Shown here: positions 10,201 to 17,638 of the stretch, piece after piece
How positions within the stretch are numbered: the first letter of the stretch is position 1
How the letters are laid out: every line of letters starts with the position of its first letter
NCBI GenBank assembly: GCA_038210135.1
Contig: JBBQWZ010000002.1
Span: 1 to 64,000 of the forward strand
From: JBBQWZ01 sp038210135
GTDB lineage: Bacteria; Acidobacteriota; Terriglobia; Bryobacterales; Bryobacteraceae
Reading direction: 5' to 3'
DNA: 64,000 nucleotides
Program-made: the position numbers and the translations under genes
Notes under the pieces: generated by a model
Seen by the model: only the letters and a program-made list of their open reading frames with translations
The model's database searches: none
What the model was told of the DNA's origin: nothing

Positions 10201-10364
10201 GCGCCGCGCAGCGTCGTCGAAACCGACACGATCGGAAATTCAACCTTGGGATAAAAATCGACGCTCAGGCTTCGGTAGGACGCGAGTCCCATCACCACCA
10301 GCGCCATGATCAACATGGTGGCGAACACCGGCCGCTTGATACAAAGTTCCGCTAGTTTCTGCAT
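7239..10364 (-). CDS. RND multidrug efflux permease (AcrB/HAE1 family)
   Basis: A 1041-residue inner-membrane proton/drug antiporter. It has the standard RND plan: TM1, a large periplasmic porter loop, six TMs, a second loop and six TMs. Family signatures are visible: FYPKVEFPIVSVSTTLRGASPEEVE after TM1, and VGIVIDDAIVVLENI in TM4 with the proton-relay acidic pair. TM11-12 contain GSGSRRSVAIMVIGG. The loop layout is that of HAE-type drug pumps, not heavy-metal exporters. It follows the adaptor gene but is separated from it by a 91-bp gap containing an R3 repeat. Substrates are not predictable from sequence. Confidence 0.95.
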   Translation of the reverse strand: MQKLAELCIKRPVFATMLIMALVVMGLASYRSLSVDFYPKVEFPIVSVSTTLRGASPEEVETQISKRIEEAVNQVSGIDELRSSSLDGISQVSIQFINDKNPDVAAQEVRDKVATVLAQLPKDADPPVVQRLSTDASPVINLVVSSNRDLREITKLVDDKLKKNLESLDGVGQVRFVGDRTRQIQVWIDGSKLNSFNLNVDQVRNALQTQNVEIPGGRVDQGNREVSLRTMGRMEKPADFNKIVVATVNGAPIRISDIGRVVDGVEEPRSLARLDGKSAVMLEVRKQADTNTVKVIQGVKDRVNELKRELPADFTIAYTRDQSGFIVAAFDAVQEHLILGALLAAAIVLLFMRNWRSTLIAAVAIPTSIISTFTLINYMGFTLNQITMLALVLMVGIVIDDAIVVLENIFKFAEEKGMTPYQAAVEGTREIGLAVLATTLSLAIIFIPVAMMGSTVGKFMSSFGYTAAFAIMVSLLVSFTLTPMLCARYMKVNKDSATKESWLFRILDTPYKAMLRWSMTHRWVIVVLTLVVTLATVPLFMIIGKDFLPKDDQSEFEITMRLPAGSSLEGTDSVVRQIEADIKTLPGIQNMLVTIGADARKQVDRGSIVVELVPPEQRKGFDQWKLMDMAREKLVKYREVVSGVQLPSFFANGQTDRDVMFFLQGPDLKKLDGYSQVIMAKLRATQGVVDVDTTYEPGKPELRVEVNRDKAADLNVSVSSIASALRTLVGGDPQVTTYREGDDRFDVQLRVDKEFRDSPAALQQLFVPSATLGNVAVSNVAHFEEGSGPTQIDRFQRQRQVMITANIVSGQSASNVIELMNGMVKQLDLPPDYRAGFAGRSKELGRAGAAFVFALMLSLTFMYMVLAAQFESFIDPITILLSLPLSVPFALISLLLTGENFSIIYGSVGILVLFGIVKKNSILQIDHIKTLRKNGMERLDAILKGCEDRLRPILMTTAALVAGMIPLALGTGAGSGSRRSVAIMVIGGQTLCLLLTLLVTPVVYSLFDDIADARIWGRAGRVLQPVSALRRAWTGMLGLVR

Positions 10365-10385
10365 GCTCTGCTCCTACCCGTGACA

Positions 10386-10433
10386 AAGGCCTCGGTGGCA
10401 TAGGCCTCGGTGGTATAGGCCTCCGGCCTGTGC
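10386..10433 (-). repeat. R3 repeat inside the efflux operon
   Basis: Three overlapping R3 units lie here on the minus strand. Each is built on GGCCTATGCCAC-like text, and the block ends in the AGGCC-GGA-GGCCT inverted repeat. They fill most of the gap between the adaptor and the RND permease, two genes that are usually adjacent. The unit is the same as in the arrays at about 22.9-23.3 kb and 34.7 kb. Peptides read from it (RPEAYAT) are artefacts. Confidence 0.8.
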
Positions 10434-10455
10434 TCCGAACCAACACTCCGTCCCA

Positions 10456-11655
10456 TCACGACTTCGCTTTCACCGCCGCGCCATCCACCAGCGCGGCAAC
10501 CTTCTCGATCGCCACCCGATCGCCCGCCTTCACCAGGTCGCCAGGAACCTCTACCCATCCGTTCGTCTCCGGCGCCGGCGGAATTTTGCATTCGACCGCC
10601 TTGCCATCGCGGATCACGAAGACCTTCGTCAGCCCCGCCACGGAGTACACCGCCTCGCGCGGAACCATCACCACCCGCGTTTCGCGCGCCGTCACCAGCT
10701 TCACTTGCACGAACATTCCCGGCCGCAACCGCGAATCGTTCGTCACCAACCGCGCCTCCGCCGTCAGCGACCGGGCCTTGGCGTCGAGCGATGGATCCAA
10801 CTGCCGCACCGCCGCCGAAAATTCCACGCCCGGAACCGCGTCGGTCGTGAACGTCAGCAGCGTGCCGATCCGCACCGCACCCGTCGCCGGCTCCGGAACC
10901 TCCATGCGCAAGCGGAGCGGATTGGTCTTCACCACGCTCAGCACGGCCGTGTTCTCTTTAATGAACTGTCCGGCGGAAACCATTTTTTCGCCGACGATCC
11001 CGTCAAACGGAGCGTAGAGGACCGTGTCGCTCAGCTTCTTCTGCGCCAGATCGACTTCGGATTTAAGCGATTCCATGTTGGCCCACTGCGTCCGCATGTC
11101 GTCGCGCGTCTGTTCGGTCGCGGCTTGCCGGGCGCGATACGATTTCTCGAGTTCCGTATAGCGCTCGTTCGAGATATCGCCGCTCTTCACCAGCTTCGCC
11201 GCGCTCTCGTATTTTGACTTCGCGTCCTCGAATTGAGCCTGTGCCTGGCGCATCGCCGGCGTCGAATTCGGTGGCGTGTTTTCCTGCCCGGGGCTCAAGC
11301 CCAACCGCGCCAGCGCCTGTGCCAACGCCGCCTTCGCGCGCTCCACCTGAATCTGGTATTCGCGCTTCTCCATCTCGACCAGCACTTCGCCCTTCGCCAC
11401 CGGCTGTCCGAAATCTTTGCGGATCACCAGAACGCGGCCTTGCACTTCCGGGCTGATGTTGACCTTCTCGTCCGCGTTCAACGAACCCGTAACCAGAATC
11501 GTGCGATCGACCATCTTCGATTCCGCCGGCTTCACCCGGACTTCCATGGCCTCGGGCGCCCTCGCCGCCTCGACCTTCGCGCCGTCCTTCTTCGAGCATC
11601 CGGACAACAACGCCAATGCGATCAGGGGCGCAACCACGTTCCAATTCGATCTCAT
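10456..11655 (-). CDS. RND efflux periplasmic adaptor (membrane fusion lipoprotein)
   Basis: A 399-residue HlyD/AcrA-type adaptor bridging the RND pump and the outer-membrane channel. It starts with a lipoprotein signal peptide whose lipobox is LLSGC at about residues 17-21, so it is probably anchored by lipid at Cys21. A biotinyl-lipoyl-like segment (GRVLVIRKDFGQPVAKGEVLVEME), a long alpha-hairpin (ALAQALARL to KSEVDLAQKKLSDT) and the returning strand TVLYAPFDGIVGEKMVSAGQFI are in the expected order. Its ATG overlaps the TetR stop by four bases (ATGA), so it is coupled to its own repressor. Confidence 0.93.
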   Translation of the reverse strand: MRSNWNVVAPLIALALLSGCSKKDGAKVEAARAPEAMEVRVKPAESKMVDRTILVTGSLNADEKVNISPEVQGRVLVIRKDFGQPVAKGEVLVEMEKREYQIQVERAKAALAQALARLGLSPGQENTPPNSTPAMRQAQAQFEDAKSKYESAAKLVKSGDISNERYTELEKSYRARQAATEQTRDDMRTQWANMESLKSEVDLAQKKLSDTVLYAPFDGIVGEKMVSAGQFIKENTAVLSVVKTNPLRLRMEVPEPATGAVRIGTLLTFTTDAVPGVEFSAAVRQLDPSLDAKARSLTAEARLVTNDSRLRPGMFVQVKLVTARETRVVMVPREAVYSVAGLTKVFVIRDGKAVECKIPPAPETNGWVEVPGDLVKAGDRVAIEKVAALVDGAAVKAKS

Positions 11656-12311
11656 GCCTGCATCCCTCTTAAGTAAATTCCGACCATCGTCTCGACCACC
11701 TCGGCGTCGGGAACTTCCCCGATCCGCATGTGAAATATGTTCCTGTCCATGGCGTAATTGCCGATCATCCCGAAGAAAGCGCGCGCCGCCAGATCCGGAT
11801 TCATCTTCCGCAAACCGCCTTCGTCCATGCGCCGCGCCAAGTAGCCCGAGATCTTCTCGAGAAACACGCGCGCATGCCGCTCCACGAACATCTCGGTCAA
11901 CTCGCTGCCTTCGAGCGCGCTGAATAGCAGCAGCCGCATGCAGCCCGGGTCCAGGTTGTGCCAGTTCAACATCTCCCCGCCGAGCGCCGTCAGAAATCCT
12001 CGATCGTCGTCCTTGTCGAGGAACGGCTGCAGTTTCTCCTCAAAAGGACCGGAGTCCTTCTGCGATTGGCGGTCGATGATGGCGTTGAACAGGTCCCGCT
12101 TGGTCGCGAAATGCTGGTACAACACCGGCTCGGACACCCCGCACGCCGCCGCAATCTCGCGCGTCGTTGTCCCGCGAAAGCCCTTCTCGGCGAACAGCCG
12201 GATCGCGGTTTCGACGATCGCCGACTTGCGCTCCGCGCTGGCCAGCCGATGCTTCTCGGCGACCGGCGCGGCGGAATTGGAGGGAACGATAGGAGGTGTG
12301 ATGGACGCCAT
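11652..12311 (-). CDS. TetR/AcrR-family transcriptional repressor of the efflux operon
   Basis: A 219-residue TetR-type regulator. The N-terminal helix-turn-helix is unmistakable (AIRLFAEKGFRGTTTREIAAACGVSEPVLYQHFATKRDLF, about residues 35-73), followed by a variable ligand-binding helical domain. I start it at ATG 12311 (MASITPP); an in-frame upstream GTG would add 15 atypical residues and run into the operator region. It is the first gene of the operon and overlaps the adaptor by ATGA. Three copies of a TAGYGNNCACTA motif sit just upstream, around a likely -10 box, so autorepression that is relieved by pump substrates is the natural model (inference). Confidence 0.93.
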   Translation of the reverse strand: MASITPPIVPSNSAAPVAEKHRLASAERKSAIVETAIRLFAEKGFRGTTTREIAAACGVSEPVLYQHFATKRDLFNAIIDRQSQKDSGPFEEKLQPFLDKDDDRGFLTALGGEMLNWHNLDPGCMRLLLFSALEGSELTEMFVERHARVFLEKISGYLARRMDEGGLRKMNPDLAARAFFGMIGNYAMDRNIFHMRIGEVPDAEVVETMVGIYLRGMQA

Positions 12312-12331
12312 AATTGTATTAACCGCTAACC

Positions 12332-12389
12332 TAGCGAACACTAAGCTAGTGCCCACTAAGTATAGCAGCTACTCAGTTAGCGTCCACTA
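12332..12389 (-). promoter_or_regulatory. Triple TetR operator and promoter of the efflux operon
   Basis: Three copies of a 12-bp near-palindrome lie immediately upstream of the TetR start: TAGCGAACACTA (12332-12343), TAGTGCCCACTA (12347-12358, a perfect TAGTG/CACTA dyad with a 2-bp centre) and TAGCGTCCACTA (12378-12389). The first two start 15 bp apart and the third starts 31 bp further on, so the spacings are near multiples of the helical turn. On the minus strand a TATACT -10 box (12359-12364) sits between sites 2 and 3, and site 3 covers the expected -35. An extra half-site (CGCTA) lies at about 12324. Confidence 0.7.
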
Positions 12390-12450
12390 ATATATCGTAA
12401 GTTATTGTCGAATATATGGAAACTGGGAGTTGGCTTCGTTTCGCACGAGC

Positions 12451-13800
12451 CTACGGACGCTGGAAACTGGACTTCCGCAGCCGAACGCCCGCCTTGAGCG
12501 GCGACCCAAAGTGGAGCGCCAGCACGCCGCCCGCATCGGAGAAGCCTTCGGACAATTCCTCGTCGTCGATCTCGATGTCGAACGCCGTCTTCGGCTCGAG
12601 GCCCATCAGGAACAGCGTTCCCGGCTCTTCCTCGTCCACCTCGAACTGCGCCGGAGCCGTCACTAAAAGGAACGTCGCCGGACCCACTTGCTGCGGCTTC
12701 AGCGACGGCTTGAATGCCCGAATCCGCCCGTCTTCGAACCACTGCATCTGCTTCTCGAAGAACCCCACCCAAGTGGCTTCCTCTTCCCAGCTCGAGCGAG
12801 CGAACACCCGCCCGGTCACCGGGTCGTGCCAAAGCAGCGGCATGTGGTGGTAGCTCAAACCCGGCTGATACGGATTCGCCCACAGAAATTCGTAGGGACA
12901 GCCCAACGGGCCCCGCATTGCGAAGTTGTCCTGCAGTAGCCAGCCTTGTAGAAACTGGCTTTCGAGCGCATTGGTATCGAACGAAACCATGCTCAAGCCC
13001 GCCGCCCGCGATTGCGCCGCGCGCGCCAGATCCGGTTGGCCATCGCGCGCCGCCGGAATCCGGAAGTCGTTCTCGCCCGACGGAAACGTCGCCGGATAAT
13101 CGCTAATCACAAAGTACGTCGGCAGTTCGCGAAACACCTTTGGCGCATCTTCGCGCAAGTCCAGATTCAAGTTGTCCCGCACGACATGCAACAGCTCATA
13201 CAGAGGAAGAAACTGATCCCGGCGGATGGCATCACGCCCCGCGGACCAGGCCGGCGTAAGCGTGCTTCGCCAGACCTTCGTGATCAATTCCCCGATGACG
13301 GCCGCACCGTGATCCGGCAGGCGGTCCGCGATTGCGATCGCGGCCAGAGCGCGGGTCCGCATGCCGACCAAATCCGCCGGACGCGGTCCGCGGACGGCAC
13401 GCTCCAGCTTGTCGCCCAACGCCTGCTTTTGCCGCGCATCGAGCAGCGGCTGGCACCAGTCGAAAACGAAAGCCACTTGGCGGATGTCGGTCGACGTCAT
13501 CGCCCACTCGATCGCCTGCGATCCCAGCGCCTTGTTTCCGGACACCTGATAATGCAGCGAATAAGCCAGTCCCGGCTCGGTCATCGCGACCTTCGCAACG
13601 ATCAGCGCATCGAAATGCTGCCAGCGCATCGATTGCCGTTCGCGTTCGCGCCGCAGTAGTTTCAAACGTTGCGCGCGAAGCAGCAGGCGCGGACCATCGG
13701 TAAAGACGCCGAACTCGTCGTCGGCCGCAAGGACGGGCGCAAGCGCTCCCAGCAGACTTCCGCCAACCGCGGTCCTGACGAAGGCGCGCCGTGTTCGCAT
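12451..13800 (-). CDS. Tat-exported protein, possible heparinase II/III-like fold
   Basis: A 449-residue exported protein. The N-terminus MRTRRAFVRTAVGGSLLGAL has a twin-arginine motif (TRRAFVR) and a cleavage site near VLAAD, so export by Tat is likely. The first half looks like an alpha/alpha-toroid of the polysaccharide-lyase type. The segment AFVFDWCQPLLDARQKQAL resembles the 'a..yDWly..Lt..qr..i' helix of heparinase II/III and alginate-lyase relatives. The second half (LLWHDPVTGRVFARSSWEEEATWVGF) resembles the start of their beta-sandwich. Overall similarity is weak by eye and no catalytic residues can be assigned. Unknown function is a fair alternative. Confidence 0.55.
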   Translation of the reverse strand: MRTRRAFVRTAVGGSLLGALAPVLAADDEFGVFTDGPRLLLRAQRLKLLRRERERQSMRWQHFDALIVAKVAMTEPGLAYSLHYQVSGNKALGSQAIEWAMTSTDIRQVAFVFDWCQPLLDARQKQALGDKLERAVRGPRPADLVGMRTRALAAIAIADRLPDHGAAVIGELITKVWRSTLTPAWSAGRDAIRRDQFLPLYELLHVVRDNLNLDLREDAPKVFRELPTYFVISDYPATFPSGENDFRIPAARDGQPDLARAAQSRAAGLSMVSFDTNALESQFLQGWLLQDNFAMRGPLGCPYEFLWANPYQPGLSYHHMPLLWHDPVTGRVFARSSWEEEATWVGFFEKQMQWFEDGRIRAFKPSLKPQQVGPATFLLVTAPAQFEVDEEEPGTLFLMGLEPKTAFDIEIDDEELSEGFSDAGGVLALHFGSPLKAGVRLRKSSFQRP

Positions 13801-13881
13801 TCGATTTTCATTTTGTCATACGGCACACTGGCCCTTACCGTAAGGCCTCGCACGTCGGACCGCAACGGGCGAAGATCGATC

Positions 13882-14190
13882 ATGATCCTCGTGGTGTTCC
13901 GCTCTCGCCTGACCCCGCAGTCTGGTGACGACTACGCAGAGATGGCCGCCGAGATGGACCACCTGGCCCGATCTTCAGCCGGCTTCGTGGACGTGAAGAG
14001 CTTCAAAGCCGAAGACGGCGAGCGCGTTACGTTGGTTTGGTGGCAGGATGAGGAAACCCTCAAAGCCTGGCGCGAAAATCTGCGTCACTTGTTCGCGCAA
14101 AAGACCGGCCGCGAGAAGTGGTACGAATACTACAAAATGGACGTCGCCACCGTCACCGGGTCGAGCAACTTCGCACGCCCAACCTCGTAA
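13882..14190 (+). CDS. Antibiotic biosynthesis monooxygenase (ABM) domain protein
   Basis: A 102-residue protein of the dimeric alpha/beta-barrel ABM fold. It opens with a hydrophobic strand (MILVVFRSRL), followed by a helix with YAEMAAEMDHLARSSAGFVDVKSF and the family's typical WWQDEETLKAWRENLRHLFAQKTG segment. Members include quinol-type monooxygenases, haem-degrading enzymes and many proteins of unknown role. It lies 72 bp upstream of the sulfite reductase gene in the same direction, but a promoter and dyad lie between them, so co-transcription is not certain. A longer reading frame extends upstream, but the fold starts at this ATG. Confidence 0.8.
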   Translation: MILVVFRSRLTPQSGDDYAEMAAEMDHLARSSAGFVDVKSFKAEDGERVTLVWWQDEETLKAWRENLRHLFAQKTGREKWYEYYKMDVATVTGSSNFARPTS

Positions 14191-14205
14191 ATACTGCATT
14201 CCCCC

Positions 14206-14251
14206 ATTGTCGATAGACAATACTTGCTTAATCCCTGAATTCCGATATACA
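14206..14251 (+). promoter_or_regulatory. Dyad operator and promoter of the sulfite reductase operon
   Basis: A perfect inverted repeat ATTGTC-GATA-GACAAT occupies 14206-14221. It overlaps or abuts a likely sigma-70 promoter with -35 TTGCTT (14224-14229) and -10 TATACA (14246-14251), spaced by 16 bp. A second, wider inverted pair, CCCCATTGT (14202-14210) and ACAATGGGG (14249-14257), brackets the promoter. Such a dyad on the -35 side suggests a dimeric regulator, perhaps of the Rrf2 or LysR type used for cysteine or iron-sulfur genes. The regulator gene is not in the window. Confidence 0.5.
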
Positions 14252-14262
14252 ATGGGGACATC

Positions 14263-15957
14263 TTGGGAAGCGTACCTACTCCCGTGTCACTGGCTGAACG
14301 CCTTAAAGAGGCTAGCCAGCATCTTCGCGGCTCTTTAAATCAGGAGCTTACGACCTCTTCGCCGGAATTTTCGAAGCCCGCCACGACCCTGCTGAAGTTC
14401 CACGGAATCTACCAGCAGACCGACCGCGACCTGCGGAAGTCCGGTACAAAAGAGCACAGCTTCATGATCCGGATCGGAATTCCGGGTGGATTCGTCACGC
14501 CGGAACAGTATCTTCAGCTCGATACTCTGGCGGACGAAGTCGGCGACGCGACCCTTCGAATTACCTCTCGCCAGGACATCCAATATCACCGTGTCTCGAA
14601 ACACGAATTGCGCGACTTGCTGCGCGCGATGGACAAGGTCGGCCTCTCCTCCTGGGCAGCTTGCGGCGACGTCGTGCGGAACACCACCGCGCAGGCGTCG
14701 CCGCTTCGCGCCTCCGAACAGAAGCAGATTCTGCCGTACCTTCTAGAAATTTCGAAAACGCTGAAGCCGAAATCCGCCGCCTATGCCGAAGTGTGGGTGG
14801 ACGGCGAACAAGCCGCGACCTTCGAAACGCCTTCGCAGGAGACCGAGCCGCTCTACGGCGAAACGTACCTCCCAAGAAAGTTCAAAATCGGATTCGCGCT
14901 CCCCGGCGACAACGCGACCGACGTGTACTCGAACGACGTCGGCATCGTTCCTTGGTTCGACTCCAACGGCACGCTCGACGGATTCACGATCCTGGCCGGT
15001 GGCGGCCTTGGAATGTCGAATGGCGTGAAGGCGAGCCACCCGCGCCTGGCCGATCCCATCTGTTTCGTCGCACCCCAAGATCTCATCGCGACCGTCGCCG
15101 CCATCGTGACCATCCACCGCGACTTCGGCAATCGCTCGAACCGTAAACTCGCTCGTTTGAAGTATGTACTGGACGCTTGGGGCGTTGAGAAATTCACCGC
15201 CGAACTGCGTGATCGCGTTTCGCACGAGCTGCACGCGCCCAAGACGCTGACCTGGCAGACGTCGCACGATCCATTCGGCTGGCATCTACAGGAAGACGGA
15301 AAGTGGTTCGTTGGATTGCGGGTGGTCAGCGGACGCATTCAGGACGACGCGCAGGCGAGCCTTCGCAAGGCGCTCCGCCGGATCGTTGAGTTGTTCCGGC
15401 CGGAGATCCGGCTCACCGCGCAACAGAATCTTCTCATCGCCGGTGTGTCGGAGGAATACCGCGGCGAGATCGACCTGATTCTCGCCGACCACGGAGTGCG
15501 GCACGCCGCGGAACTTCCCCCGGTGCTGCGGCACAGCATGGCGTGTCCCGCGCTGCCGACCTGCGGCCAGGCGCTGACTGAGGCGGAACGCGTTCTGCCC
15601 TCGATCGCCGAAGGCATCCAGAGCGAACTCAACCGCGCGGGCCTTTCGCACGAAGCCGTGCAGGTCCGCGTCACGGGCTGCCCCAACGGGTGCGCGCGGC
15701 CCTTTACCGCCGAAATCGGGATTGTCGGCCAGAGCGTCGATCTTTACAGCTTGTATCTGGGCGGCTCGCCGGTCGGCACGCGTCTGGCGCGGCTGTTCGC
15801 GCACAACATCAAGCGCTCGGAAATTCCGAACGTGCTGAGTCCAATCTTTGCCCGCTTCGCCGAAGCGCGCGCCGCCGCCGAAAGTTTCGGCGACTGGTGG
15901 AATCGCTCCGGCGTCCACGAACTGACCCCTGTATTGCTGACCGAAGTCGTTGCCTGA
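14263..15957 (+). CDS. Ferredoxin-type assimilatory sulfite reductase (nitrite/sulfite reductase family)
   Basis: A 564-residue siroheme/4Fe-4S enzyme that reduces sulfite to sulfide, or possibly nitrite to ammonia. Two ferredoxin-like half-domains flank siroheme-binding NIR_SIR domains (for example TLRITSRQDIQYHRV). The four cluster cysteines are at about 428 and 434 (CPALPTC, CX5C) and 473 and 477 (CPNGC, CX3C); the last also ligates siroheme. The next two genes make siroheme, which supports the call. Sulfite is preferred as substrate because no nitrate genes are nearby. The start is uncertain: TTG 14263 has GGGG a few bases upstream, whereas GTG 14284 lacks a ribosome-binding site. Confidence 0.9.
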   Translation: MGSVPTPVSLAERLKEASQHLRGSLNQELTTSSPEFSKPATTLLKFHGIYQQTDRDLRKSGTKEHSFMIRIGIPGGFVTPEQYLQLDTLADEVGDATLRITSRQDIQYHRVSKHELRDLLRAMDKVGLSSWAACGDVVRNTTAQASPLRASEQKQILPYLLEISKTLKPKSAAYAEVWVDGEQAATFETPSQETEPLYGETYLPRKFKIGFALPGDNATDVYSNDVGIVPWFDSNGTLDGFTILAGGGLGMSNGVKASHPRLADPICFVAPQDLIATVAAIVTIHRDFGNRSNRKLARLKYVLDAWGVEKFTAELRDRVSHELHAPKTLTWQTSHDPFGWHLQEDGKWFVGLRVVSGRIQDDAQASLRKALRRIVELFRPEIRLTAQQNLLIAGVSEEYRGEIDLILADHGVRHAAELPPVLRHSMACPALPTCGQALTEAERVLPSIAEGIQSELNRAGLSHEAVQVRVTGCPNGCARPFTAEIGIVGQSVDLYSLYLGGSPVGTRLARLFAHNIKRSEIPNVLSPIFARFAEARAAAESFGDWWNRSGVHELTPVLLTEVVA

Positions 15958-15972
15958 AGAGGAATCCACGTC

Positions 15973-16572
15973 ATGAACTTCACCTTCCCAGCTTTCGTCG
16001 ATCTCGAAAACAAGCCGGCGCTGGTTATCGGCTCGGACGCGATGTCCGAGCAGCGGACGGCGGTGCTCGAAGCTTCCGGAGCACGCGTGACCGTCGTCGC
16101 CGACGAGCCCCAAAGCTTGAGCGGCTACTTCATCGTCATCTCGACGCTGACCGACAAACGTGCGAATCAACGGCTGTTCGAAGAAGCGGAACGGTTGAAC
16201 ATTCTCTTCTCGGCACACGACGATCCGGCCCATTGCCGGTTTGTCTTTCCTTCGCTCCACAAGACCGGCGACCTGACCGTGGCCGTGTCGACGAATGGCA
16301 AATGCCCGGCGCTTGCTGTTCGCGTGCGCCAACAAGTGCAGGAGGAATTCGGACCCGGTTATGCCGAGTTCCTGAAGATGGCTGCCGAGATGCGCCCGCA
16401 TATTGCCGCGCAGATCGGCGAGTTCTCGCAGCGTTCCGCGCTCTGGTACAAGATGGTCGATTCGGCTGCGCTGCCGTTGCTCGCGCAGGGCAAGCGCAAG
16501 GAAGCCGAAGTGGTTCTCGGCCGCATTCTGGCGGAGGAGCGCGTCGATTACCCCATCGCCGCGTTCGCGTAA
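15973..16572 (+). CDS. Precorrin-2 dehydrogenase / sirohydrochlorin ferrochelatase (SirC/Met8-like)
   Basis: A 199-residue protein matching the N-terminal half of CysG. It should oxidise precorrin-2 to sirohydrochlorin with NAD+ and perhaps insert iron to give siroheme. The Rossmann start PALVIGSDAMSEQRTAVLEASGARVTVV keeps the fold, but its glycine motif is weaker than the usual GGG. The family segment TNGKCPALAVRVRQQVQEEFG (usually TNGKSPALAR) is clear. It lies 15 bp after sulfite reductase and 16 bp before the methyltransferase gene. The two CysG activities are thus on separate polypeptides, as in many Gram-positive and acidobacterial genomes. Confidence 0.85.
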   Translation: MNFTFPAFVDLENKPALVIGSDAMSEQRTAVLEASGARVTVVADEPQSLSGYFIVISTLTDKRANQRLFEEAERLNILFSAHDDPAHCRFVFPSLHKTGDLTVAVSTNGKCPALAVRVRQQVQEEFGPGYAEFLKMAAEMRPHIAAQIGEFSQRSALWYKMVDSAALPLLAQGKRKEAEVVLGRILAEERVDYPIAAFA

Positions 16573-16588
16573 GAGGCAGACGAACGAG

Positions 16589-17353
16589 ATGGTTTCTCGA
16601 TCGAGACCGGGAACGGTGTATCTAACGGGAGCGGGTCCTGGCGATCCGGAACTTCTCACGTTGGCGGCGGCACGCGTGCTCTCCCGCGCCGGCGCGGTGT
16701 TCTACGACCGCTTGGTCAGCCCTGAGATTCTGGCGCTTGCCCATCACGGCGCGGAGATGATCTACGTCGGCAAAGAAGGCGGCCAACAAGACGAGGTCCA
16801 ACCGCGGATTCTTCGTCAACTGGCGGCCGCCGCCTGGCGGCATGCGGCGGTGGTCCGCTTGAAGGGCGGCGATCCGATGGTGTTCGGGCGCGGCGGAGAA
16901 GAGTGGGCGTATCTGGCGGAGCGCGAGGTTCCGGTCGTCTTGATCCCCGGCGTGAGTTCCGCGATTTCGGCCCCTGGCTTGTCGGGCATTCCGCTCACTC
17001 TTCGCGGAGTGGCGCGATCGTTTGCCGTCGTGACTGGCCACGAGCAGGATGGACAGCACGAGAACTGGGATGCCTTTCGTTCGATCGATACGCTGGTCAT
17101 CCTGATGGGAGTGGCTCATCGGAAGCAGATCGCCGGGGCGCTGATCGCTTCGGGCCGGCCAGCGAATCAGCCCGCCGCATTCGTCGAACGCGGATCGACG
17201 CCACGTTCGCGCACAGTGACCAGCACGCTTGGAGCGATCGCACGCGGCGAGACCGACGTCGAATCACCAGCGGTGTGGATCGTCGGCGAAGTGGTGCGTC
17301 AGCACGAAGTGCTCGCCGCCATGTCGGAAGAGCTGATTGAAGCCGTCGCCTGA
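16589..17353 (+). CDS. cobA: Uroporphyrinogen-III C-methyltransferase (SUMT)
   Basis: A 254-residue SAM-dependent enzyme that methylates uroporphyrinogen III at C2 and C7 to make precorrin-2, the siroheme precursor. Conserved motifs are VYLTGAGPGDPELLT at the N-terminus (SAM loop), FYDRLVSPEIL, VVRLKGGDPMVFGRGGEE and the late FVERGSTPRSRTVTSTL. I start it at ATG 16589; the open frame runs further upstream but only over the previous gene in another frame. It is the third gene of the sulfite reductase operon, providing cofactor together with the enzyme. Confidence 0.93.
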   Translation: MVSRSRPGTVYLTGAGPGDPELLTLAAARVLSRAGAVFYDRLVSPEILALAHHGAEMIYVGKEGGQQDEVQPRILRQLAAAAWRHAAVVRLKGGDPMVFGRGGEEWAYLAEREVPVVLIPGVSSAISAPGLSGIPLTLRGVARSFAVVTGHEQDGQHENWDAFRSIDTLVILMGVAHRKQIAGALIASGRPANQPAAFVERGSTPRSRTVTSTLGAIARGETDVESPAVWIVGEVVRQHEVLAAMSEELIEAVA

Positions 17354-17377
17354 GGCAGCCTGTGAGAAGATCAAAAC

Positions 17378-17638
17378 ATGGAACGCCTGACGATCGAATA
17401 TCCTCAGGACTTGCTCTTCGCCCTTGGCACCACCACCGGTCAATTCGAAGAGGAAGCCAAGTTTCTGCTCGCCGCCAAGCTGTTTGATCTTGGTAGACTT
17501 TCGTCGGGCGCCGCGGCGCGGCTCGCTGGAATGGAACGAGTCACGTTTTTGTTGAGTTTGCCTCGTGCAGGCGTCGACGCAATTCAGCTAGACGATTCCG
17601 ACCTCCAAAGCGACCTTCAGTATGCCCGACTCCCGTAG
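17378..17638 (+). CDS. UPF0175-family antitoxin-like protein
   Basis: An 86-residue protein of the UPF0175 family, usually found upstream of a PIN-domain partner. The family pattern is visible: a short N-terminal strand (LTIEYPQDLLFAL), then EEEAKFLLAAKLFDLGRLSSGAAARLAGMERVTFLLSLPRAGV, which has the character of a helix-turn-helix DNA-binding region. It starts 24 bp after cobA and overlaps the next gene by 17 bp. It most likely neutralises and autoregulates the adjacent PIN protein, though toxin-antitoxin activity of this family is only partly documented. Confidence 0.85.
   Translation: MERLTIEYPQDLLFALGTTTGQFEEEAKFLLAAKLFDLGRLSSGAAARLAGMERVTFLLSLPRAGVDAIQLDDSDLQSDLQYARLP

Noticed and set aside
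15286..16659. A 457-residue minus-strand protein over the sulfite reductase operon
   Set aside because: It spans parts of three real genes in antisense and carries no domain.
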